Assembly (NCBI GenBank): GCA_900128585.1
Contig: LT642347.1
Span: 1 to 21,930 of the forward strand
Origin: Stramenopiles sp. TOSAG23-3
Taxonomy: Eukaryota; Sar
Direction of reading: 5' to 3'
DNA: 21,930 nt
The notes under the pieces are model-generated. The model saw only the letters and a list, made by a program, of their open reading frames with translations. It was not told the DNA's origin and searched no databases. A program made the position numbers and the translations under genes. Each line of letters begins with the position of its first letter. Within the stretch, counting starts at the first letter, position 1. This document shows positions 7,824 through 15,100 of the stretch, piece after piece.

Positions 7824-9812
7824 TTAGTTATTCGCCTGCAAGTAACTGCTTTTGGTTCTCGTCTTCTTCGCATTTGCATTCGCAGAGAGCTTCATGTGCT
7901 TCTTGTGCTTCGATTTTGCACTGGACCCGCTCTTGTCCGCTGCCCTGGCCGCCGTGCCATCATGGGCGGACGAGGAAAGCATGTCATGAAGCGTGCCGCT
8001 CCAAGATGGAACGAAGCGACCTTCATCCCCTGACGGCAGTAGTTCCGTTTCGGATTTTTCCGCCGAAATGTTTCCATCTGATTGCGAGTCTTGAGCGGCC
8101 ACTTTCGCGTCGGCATCCTCAGTCTCGGCAGCGCCTTCCGGTACCTCCTCAAGGTCTCGAGCGTCGATCACAGTAGCCTTCGTGGCTTTTGCCTGTGTGT
8201 TCATCACGACGTCAGCCTTTCTCCAGTCGCCCGCCACCGTCGTATTGAATATATCAACCATATGCACGGCAAGAAAATCACAGCTCCCATCTTCGGTGTC
8301 AATGTTCAAATCGTCTGCCAAAACTTCTTCAAGAAACGGGGCAATTTCGTCGGGAAATATTTCACCATCTTTCTTCTTGTTTACGACGCGCTCCCATCGC
8401 TCTTGAAAGTTAAACTCCAGATCCTCGTATAGTTTGTCAACTTTCTTCTGCGTGTCCCTTCCTCCAGTGTCGTGGGCCTGGGCAAACTTTATTATCGGCC
8501 ACTCGTGCACGAGTTTCTTCAACGCTGCGGCGAAACGCCAAAAATTCTTTTTCGAAGAAGCTGCCTTTTCATTCAGCAAAAAACAGGCCCAAGACGACGC
8601 TTGCCCGACACCACTGTGCTGAAACGGCGGGTCCCCAACGCCCCCTATTTCAACATTGTAGCCCCAGCTTTCTGATACCTCCTTGCACCACGAATGAAAC
8701 TGTGAGTGGGACCATTCCCACAAATGACCCGCAAATCGGACCTGCTCCTCGTGCATGTTGTAGACACTGTTGAACGTTTTATTTACTGTAGAAACCACGA
8801 TCTGCTTTGGCTGCAGCACTCCAAATAACCACTTCACCATCGCGTCCAATTCTTCTTTCGTGTGGGACTGGATCCATTCCGGGAGAACCACGGTGTCTTG
8901 TCCATGCTCTGTAACAACGGCCGGTACATAGTGGTTGCTCGTGATTAAATCGCCAGCATACGTCTTCACCTCCAACGCGTATTTTCTGGGGCGTAGCATG
9001 TTTGCGCTGCTCCCAAACACTCCGCCTTGAACGCGGGACACGGACTTTTGAACTTCGGATTCGGCTAGCCCAATGACGCAGAGTTTGTCTACGAGGGGGC
9101 ATAAATCTCGAATGCCTTCCACCAAATACCCTTCCTCTTTCCCACCAATAATAAAGACCCGTTTGGTTCGAAACTTTCTGAGCAAAGCGCACACTTTCAC
9201 TACCCGCAGCCGAAGGACGCCCTTTTCTGCGTCATGAAATGTGCTGGCCATCAGCGGGAATGACAGCGCAGAATCATTTGCACTACCCGCACCATTCTTT
9301 CGCTTCGCTCGCTTTTCGCGCATATATTTTTGCTTCTTGGTTTCTTTCTTTTTCTTGACTTCCCACCCATCATTTTCGTCTCCTTCAGTGCCTGCAGAGG
9401 GCTCAACCTCTTCGGCTTTCTCCGCTTCGAGGTGAAGATCTTGGCTAGCAGCAACGACCTCTGTCATCGAAATAGTCGGCTTAATTTCAAACCCTTCGAA
9501 CATAGCAGGTTTAGAATCGTCCCCGCCGCCCTCAGTTTTGGGCGTGCTCTTTCCACTTTCTAACTCTTGTTTGTGACGCGCAGCCAGCGCTGCTTCTCCC
9601 GTCCGGAGGATTTCTTTAAACGTCGTAAGGGCCCTTTTCTTGTCTTTTCCCTTCAAACCCCGCGTCATTTTATTACGCTCTTTCTCCATTTGCCGTTTCA
9701 AGTCCTTTACTTCTAACTTGTGCCGCCGCTCAATTTGATGCAACGTTTCTTTGACGGGGGCGCCACCCCCCGCTTCGCCGCCTTCCAAACCGTTTTCAAC
9801 AAAGGTTGCCAT
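7824..9812 (-). CDS. HEN1-like methyltransferase domain with OTUD6-like N-terminus
   Basis: A 662-residue protein in one uninterrupted frame; the ATG at 9812 is preceded in frame by TAG. Residues 25-85 (HQIERRHKLEVKDLKRQ...KGKDKKR...ARHKQEL) form a charged coiled coil that resembles the N-terminal segment of OTUD6-type deubiquitinases, but no OTU catalytic domain follows. Residues 200-415 resemble the catalytic domain of HEN1, the 3'-terminal small-RNA 2'-O-methyltransferase: a motif-I position at 218-228 (RVFIIGGKEEG), EWIQSH (312-317), VVSTVNKTFN (339-348), GHLWEWSHSQFHSW (362-375) and GYNVEIGGVG (384-393). The usual glycine-rich SAM loop is altered. The ExxEH metal motif reads E-W-I-Q-S, so two of four expected metal ligands are missing while Glu312 and His363 remain. 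It may be inactive or use another chemistry. The C-terminus is low complexity and basic. A lysine-rich stretch (153-172) could direct it to the nucleus or nucleolus. Confidence 0.7.
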   Translation of the reverse strand: MATFVENGLEGGEAGGGAPVKETLHQIERRHKLEVKDLKRQMEKERNKMTRGLKGKDKKRALTTFKEILRTGEAALAARHKQELESGKSTPKTEGGGDDSKPAMFEGFEIKPTISMTEVVAASQDLHLEAEKAEEVEPSAGTEGDENDGWEVKKKKETKKQKYMREKRAKRKNGAGSANDSALSFPLMASTFHDAEKGVLRLRVVKVCALLRKFRTKRVFIIGGKEEGYLVEGIRDLCPLVDKLCVIGLAESEVQKSVSRVQGGVFGSSANMLRPRKYALEVKTYAGDLITSNHYVPAVVTEHGQDTVVLPEWIQSHTKEELDAMVKWLFGVLQPKQIVVSTVNKTFNSVYNMHEEQVRFAGHLWEWSHSQFHSWCKEVSESWGYNVEIGGVGDPPFQHSGVGQASSWACFLLNEKAASSKKNFWRFAAALKKLVHEWPIIKFAQAHDTGGRDTQKKVDKLYEDLEFNFQERWERVVNKKKDGEIFPDEIAPFLEEVLADDLNIDTEDGSCDFLAVHMVDIFNTTVAGDWRKADVVMNTQAKATKATVIDARDLEEVPEGAAETEDADAKVAAQDSQSDGNISAEKSETELLPSGDEGRFVPSWSGTLHDMLSSSAHDGTAARAADKSGSSAKSKHKKHMKLSANANAKKTRTKSSYLQANN

Positions 9813-10114
9813 AGCTCCGTAATTCTATGCAAAAAGCTATTACAACGACTGTCTGTACTTCCCACCTCTCGTGTTTTGAAATGTTGAAAATAGTCGCCTA
9901 CTTCTTAGCTTGAGATTGACTTTTCCTATGGCATCAGAATGAAATAGTTCTATCGCATAGAGTACGGGGTATTGTTCATTGTGATCGATCAGGTCGGTCG
10001 GTCGGTTTATTATTTTTTGGTATTTTTTATAGCGCTTATGCTGCTGGCGGCGGCGGTGGTAGAATGAAACAACAAAAAACAAAAAAAAAAGGAAGAAGAC
10101 GACTTATTATCTAT

Positions 10115-10131
10115 TAACCCTAACCCTAACC
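10115..10131. repeat. Interstitial telomere-like TAACCC repeat
   Basis: Nearly three exact units of TAACCC (TAACCCTAACCCTAACC). The run is too short to be a chromosome end and is flanked by ordinary genes. It equals TTAGGG repeats on the other strand, and also resembles the telo-box promoter motif that, in plants, accompanies ribosome-biogenesis and translation genes. Confidence 0.85.
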
Positions 10132-10847
10132 ATACCTAGTATTAATAATACCTGGTAAGTAATACCAAGTAAAAGCAAATACCCTCGAGATAAAATAATA
10201 ATTTCTTCTTCTTCTTCTTCTTTTCTTGTGGTGATGCCTGCAATTGATGGTTAGGAATAGGGTATTTCATTTAGAATCTTCTTCTTCTTCGCGAATTATT
10301 TTTATATAATAATTAAATTATATATAGACACAATATGAAAGTATCCATTGACTGGCCATAAAATAAGAAGATGAATAAATAGAGAGGAAGATACATTGAG
10401 AATGTCGATGCTGTGTCATGTAATCGTCTTCATAGAAAATAGCGATTTGGAGTTCTATTGTTGTTGTGTTCTGATTTTGACTCTTTCTTCTTCTTTGTTT
10501 GTTCTGCTCTGCGCTCTGCTCTCCTTTTTCTTCGCCCTTCGCATATTGTGGCTGGGTGCTACGGTAGATGCTTTATTTATTAGAGCATAGGAGGAGGAGA
10601 AGGAGGTCAAGCCCAACAACTTTAGTATAGACACTATAGTAAGTTGTTGTTTCATAATAAATAAAACAATAAAATTATTATTTTATTATTATTCGTCATT
10701 TAAGAATACAATAGAATTGCATTGCGATTGCTGTTAATAAATACTGTTGGGGAGGAAGTATCCACACCATATGGCCTACATTAAAAGGTGAGTTTTACAT
10801 GAGACGGTTCGTTTGCTTCAATATCCAAACAATCTCAAATACACGCA

Positions 10848-10882
10848 TATATAGTTTATTGGAAAGAGAGAAAGAGAGAGAA
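10848..10882 (+). promoter_or_regulatory. Possible TATA element and GA-rich leader of the Nop15-like gene
   Basis: TATATAG at 10848-10854 is followed by GGAAAGAGAGAAAGAGAGAG up to the ATG at 10884. The position would imply a very short leader. In such AT-rich spacers a TATATA match can be chance, so this is a weak call. Confidence 0.3.
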
Positions 10883-10883
10883 C

Positions 10884-11924
10884 ATGCCCGGCAAGAAGAG
10901 GAAAGCAACGACGGAAGCTGCCCCAGAGGAGGAGGCGGCCACGGTCGCAGACTACGCAAATACCCTCACAACCGCAGCACGCAACGCTCACGCTGAACTG
11001 CGGGCGTTAAAGAAGAAGAAGCAGTCAAAGGGTAAAACAGACAAGGCGGCAGCAGAGAAGAAGGAGTCTGGCGTTGTATACCTAGGCCATATTCCTCATG
11101 GTTTCTTTGAAGATCAAATGTTAGGTTACTTCTCCCAGTTTGGGGAGATCAAAAGACTTTGTTTGCACCGGAGCAAAAAGAACGGCAGGTCGAAGGGCTA
11201 CGCGTTTATTGAATTTGAAAATGAAGAAGTCGCCAGTATTGTTGCACGCACAATGAACAATTATATTCTAACGGGCCGCGTTCTAGTGTGCCACCGGGTG
11301 AAGAAGGAGAAAATCCACGCAGGCATGTTTCCAGGGACTGGACAGGTGTCACGCTTTCGGCCCATGCCAAGGCGCTTAATAGCGAAGAATTCCCAGAATG
11401 CCCCCCGAACTCTGTCGCAGATCCAGGCGGCGAAAAAGAACAATCTGAGAAAGGAGAAGAAAAAGCGTGCAAAATTAAAAGCGTTGGGCATTGATTACGA
11501 TTTTCCAGGTTTTAGCGGGGGAAATGTTGAGGTAGAAGAGACTCCCGTAGACTCTGGGAGAAAAGGAACGAAGCGAAAAGCAACCAGTAGTAAATCAAAA
11601 GAGAAGAAAAGCACCGCAAAACCGGCCAAGAAGAAAGCCACGAAGGCGAAGAAAGTGCCCAAGCAAGAGGCCGAAAAGAAAGTCACTAGAGTGAGCAAAC
11701 GCCAAAAAAAAGCGGCAATCCCGGTACTTGTGGAAGAGAAGGAAGAGAAGAAACCAAAGAAACCAAAGAAAAAAGTTGCGTCCAAGGCGGCCCCGAAGTG
11801 CAAGTACAATATGAAAGAGCTAATGAGATTTAAGAGTGCAGAATTGCAAAAGATGTGCAAAGATGCAGGGCTAGACTCCAAGGGAATAAAAAAGGTGTTG
11901 GCGGGAAGGTTGCTAGGAAAGTAA
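10884..11924 (+). CDS. NOP15: Nucleolar RRM protein, Nop15/NIFK family
   Basis: A 346-residue basic protein with one RNA-recognition motif at about 63-140: RNP2 VVYLGHI (64-70) and RNP1 KGYAFIEF (104-111). The surrounding signature GVVYLGHIPHGFFEDQM, SQFGEI, and the motif after the RRM (CHRVKKEKIHAGMF) are typical of yeast Nop15 and animal NIFK, which act in 60S ribosomal-subunit maturation in the nucleolus. A helical segment follows (RTLSQIQAAKKNNLRKEKKK), then a lysine-rich tract (about 230-300). The last 39 residues resemble a SAP-type helix-turn-helix (FKSAELQKMCKDAGLDSKG). SAP motifs bind nucleic acid. The ATG at 10884 gives the basic N-terminus MPGKKRK. Its 3' end faces that of the giant gene 195 bases away. 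Confidence 0.9.
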   Translation: MPGKKRKATTEAAPEEEAATVADYANTLTTAARNAHAELRALKKKKQSKGKTDKAAAEKKESGVVYLGHIPHGFFEDQMLGYFSQFGEIKRLCLHRSKKNGRSKGYAFIEFENEEVASIVARTMNNYILTGRVLVCHRVKKEKIHAGMFPGTGQVSRFRPMPRRLIAKNSQNAPRTLSQIQAAKKNNLRKEKKKRAKLKALGIDYDFPGFSGGNVEVEETPVDSGRKGTKRKATSSKSKEKKSTAKPAKKKATKAKKVPKQEAEKKVTRVSKRQKKAAIPVLVEEKEEKKPKKPKKKVASKAAPKCKYNMKELMRFKSAELQKMCKDAGLDSKGIKKVLAGRLLGK

Positions 11925-12103
11925 ATCAGCATTGGTTTTTGCCTTGCTTCACTTTTAAAAGGAACTTTACTTCTTGTAACTTTTTTATCATGATTAAATT
12001 TATTTAAAACATAATTACTTAAATAACAGCCAATTTTCTTGTTTTTAAGTGTTAAAACTGTAAACTTAAGCCATACATACTGTCACTACCTTACTTCACA
12101 TTT

Positions 12104-12131
12104 CCATACATTTGGCATTCTAAATGTATGG
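12104..12131. terminator. Perfect hairpin at the stop codon of the giant gene
   Basis: Perfect 10-base arms CCATACATTT (12104-12113) and AAATGTATGG (12122-12131) enclose an 8-base loop. On the minus strand the first arm covers the last sense codons and part of the stop (TAG at 12122-12120). It could mark the mRNA 3' end or influence termination between the convergent genes. The structure is visible; the role is a guess, and terminator is only the nearest feature type. Confidence 0.45.
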
Positions 12132-15100
12132 GCATTGGGCTTCCTTTGATTTCTCTGCGCGGGCCGGAAACCGGGCTAATTTGCTGCCTAGTAAACGACA
12201 AGCACTGTGGCTGCGACGTTTCATCCTCACCCGGCGAATTTGAGATCGGTGGGTCTTGTTTCTCAAAATTATGCCCTTTGCTGCTTTCGTTTTCACATTC
12301 TTTTCTTCAAGCATTTGGAATACATTCATCAGAGACTTTTCCTTCTTCTTCATGTGCTTCTCATGCACTTCTGCTTTGTGGCGCTTGGTAGCATTGTGAA
12401 AATGTGCATTTATATCGTTGTAGCAATGCGTGTATGCCATAAAAAAACACGATTTCTCACAGGCTTCAAGGTCCACCAAATTTCCTTTCGGGATATCTTC
12501 CAGCTGCAAAACACCCATGTTCAAGCAAATTGCGCACTTTGACGCAGCCTCAGCAGCCCTGAACTGCTTACGATGACACAACAGGCGAATGATTCCCACT
12601 AGTTGTTTTGCAACATCCCTCCGGTAATCGGCGACTGTAACATTTAACGTACCCCCCCGCCGCGTTGGCTTGGCTGCTTTCTGGTACACGTACACGAGGT
12701 CATCTTTCGCATGTCTTCCAATGTATCCTATGTTATAAAACTTCTCAATGGAGCGGCGAATGAGGCGCACGAATTTTACCACTGGCAGCTTCAGATGCTC
12801 AATGAATTGGAGCAAATTAGGCCAGTGCTCATCTGTGACTAACACCTCAAACACAGGAGGGTGGATTATGCATCGCTGAAGTGGCATGCCCTTCAGCAGA
12901 AACGGTCTTATGCTTGCTTCGCGGTTACTTGCAGTGTAACTGGGGTGTCGAAATATTTTCAACAACGTTCTTCTTGCTGTGATTAAATCATGGGCAGAGA
13001 ACTTGGAACGCAGAGCGTCCCGGACTTGCCGATTTGGTACACACCAGAACCCCAGGATCTTTTCAGCATAGTACGGAGACAGTATTTTTTGCAGCTCCAA
13101 CCACGGTCCATATTCGTTTGTTTCGACCATAGCATACATCATTTCTAGTTCAGATACCCCGGAGGGCGATATAACCATCAGGGCAAACACCTGCCGGGAG
13201 CATGGATGTTGTTTGAACATAATCTCAACAGCAGCAAGGGTATCTACCACGACAAGAGCTTCTTTTTCTTCTCTTTGCGTTGGCGACGCGGGGGGTTTCT
13301 TCGTACCCGCGTCTGGTGCGTCTTGCTCAATTTGTGAGGCCATGTCAAAGTTTTGGTGTACTATGATATTTCGAACCAAATTCCCTACTACCCGAACCGA
13401 TCCATACGAATCAGGATCAATGGTTTGTTCGACCTCGTCTGTCTCCTCGATCTTTAAACCTTGTTGCCCATCAACTTCACTGTCGGAGTCACGCGCTACT
13501 TCCGACGCGGGGGCGTCAGACCCAGTGGGCATGTCTAACTTAATGTTCCACAATTCGTGGTAGTGCCGTATCAATGTGACACGATCATCTGCCGTCAGCC
13601 GTGGAATAGCTGTTATGTTCCAGGTTTCAGAGCAAAGTTGAAAGACGTCGCTTATTTTTGCAGTAGTCATTACGACCCGGACGTTTGGAGGCAGCGTGTA
13701 ATTTCTTATAAAATCTAAAAACATCTTCACGTCGTTTAATCGTCTCTTACTGTGATCGATTTTGTCAATTAACTGTTTATCTGCAAGCTCCTCGTCTAGC
13801 ACATTTTCTCCATAATGACGAGAAGATGCACTAGAGGACACGCGAGATGACTCCGAGAATAATTTTGAGCTGGCAACAGAATCCTCCTGCACGATCCCAA
13901 AATGTTGACGAAGGTTTTCTTCTTCTTGTTGCTGTAGCGTAGTCAGCAAAGAAAGGGACGAAATTTCTTCAAGGTGGTCGATACCGTCAAGAATGAAAAC
14001 GACACGACCAAATATTTGGAGCCTGCTGCTCCATTGAAATATCAACGGCAACAAGTCTTTTTTTCGTACTGGAATCTGCTCGGAAAATCTATAGAGACGT
14101 TTCAATTCCAACAGCGCACGGCGGACGCCCATGTACACCGAGCGCGTCGAAGTACTAGCAAAGCAAATTGTTATTACAGTAATACGGCCGAAACCTCGCT
14201 TCTTAAAGTGTAAAACGGAATTAAATGGGGTTTTCCTCGGAAGGATCGACTGCATCCAACCGGCAATTATAGAAGTGGCCCCTCCCCCGTGCTCTTGACT
14301 CGCAAGGACCATTGGTTTATGGTACAAAAGTCGATCTTTTGCGTTATTGAAAAACACATAGTTTGATATGCGCGCCACAACATCGGGAAATAAGTCTATG
14401 TATGTTTTTAGAGAGTTTTTCAAGTACAACGTTGTGTTCAAACGACCAAGTTTTAGCCACGACGGTATGTCCTTTTTTGAAAATTGCTGGTTTATAATTT
14501 TTCGAAAGCATCGGGTCAGTGGCACCTTCAACGATTTTGACTGGTAGTAGTTCTTTACGAACTGAGCGTCTGTTCCAGTCACGCGCTCTTTCAGATCAAA
14601 CTGGGCGTCTGCACTTGCTGGACCATCAAGAACGAGCTTTGTGCCAGCAGCGGACGTGTGCGGTGATTGGGGCTCGAAAGCTGGCTTGTAATCAATGTGC
14701 TGATAGCAGACTACAGTATTTGCAGCAATTTCATCGTGTTGAAACTGTGGAACTACAAGGCCAACCATCAATTCGATCTCGCAAAGCGACAGGCCAGAAC
14801 CGGGCTTCTTATTATCGTAGTGTTTTAGCCAAGGAAATTCTGCGATTAAACTCGGCGACAGCATTTTTGGGATTTCGCCGTAGTTTAGCGGCAAGAAGTA
14901 CAGCCCATACGGTCTGCATTTAACAATTTGCTCTATGAACGTGTCGACCATGTGCGGGCTAATCGACTGGTTAGGTTTCAGGTTGAAACCGCTGATGAGG
15001 TGAGGGTCCACGACGGAAAACGACACCCGCCTTTCGTCGCATAAATGGACTAACGATGGCATAATGGAATTGTAAAATGTCTCACGGTCCAGCTCAGTGC

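Larger units (their letters stand above)
9813..10883. promoter_or_regulatory. Divergent promoter region between the HEN1-like and Nop15-like genes
   Basis: Just over 1 kb separates two divergently transcribed start codons, so it should carry both promoters. Visible elements are a GGTC run at about 9991-10006, a GGCGGCGGCGGTGG tract near 10045, a TAACCC telomere-like run at 10115-10131, TTC repeats at 10203-10222 and 10277-10291, and a TATATAG at 10848-10854 followed by a GA-rich tract directly before the ATG at 10884. The open frame near 10396-10590 starts with TTG and encodes a low-complexity hydrophobic stretch; it was not called a gene. Confidence 0.5.

Noticed and set aside
9140-9190. tRNA T-loop-like GGTTCGAAA
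   Set aside because: It is inside the HEN1-like coding frame and no acceptor or anticodon stem could be found around it.
10115-10131. A chromosome end (telomere)
   Set aside because: Fewer than three units, flanked on both sides by intact genes; at most an interstitial repeat.
10396-10590. 64-residue hydrophobic plus-strand ORF resembling a membrane peptide
   Set aside because: It begins with TTG, and its hydrophobicity comes from TTC/TTG-rich spacer sequence; no domain or context supports it.
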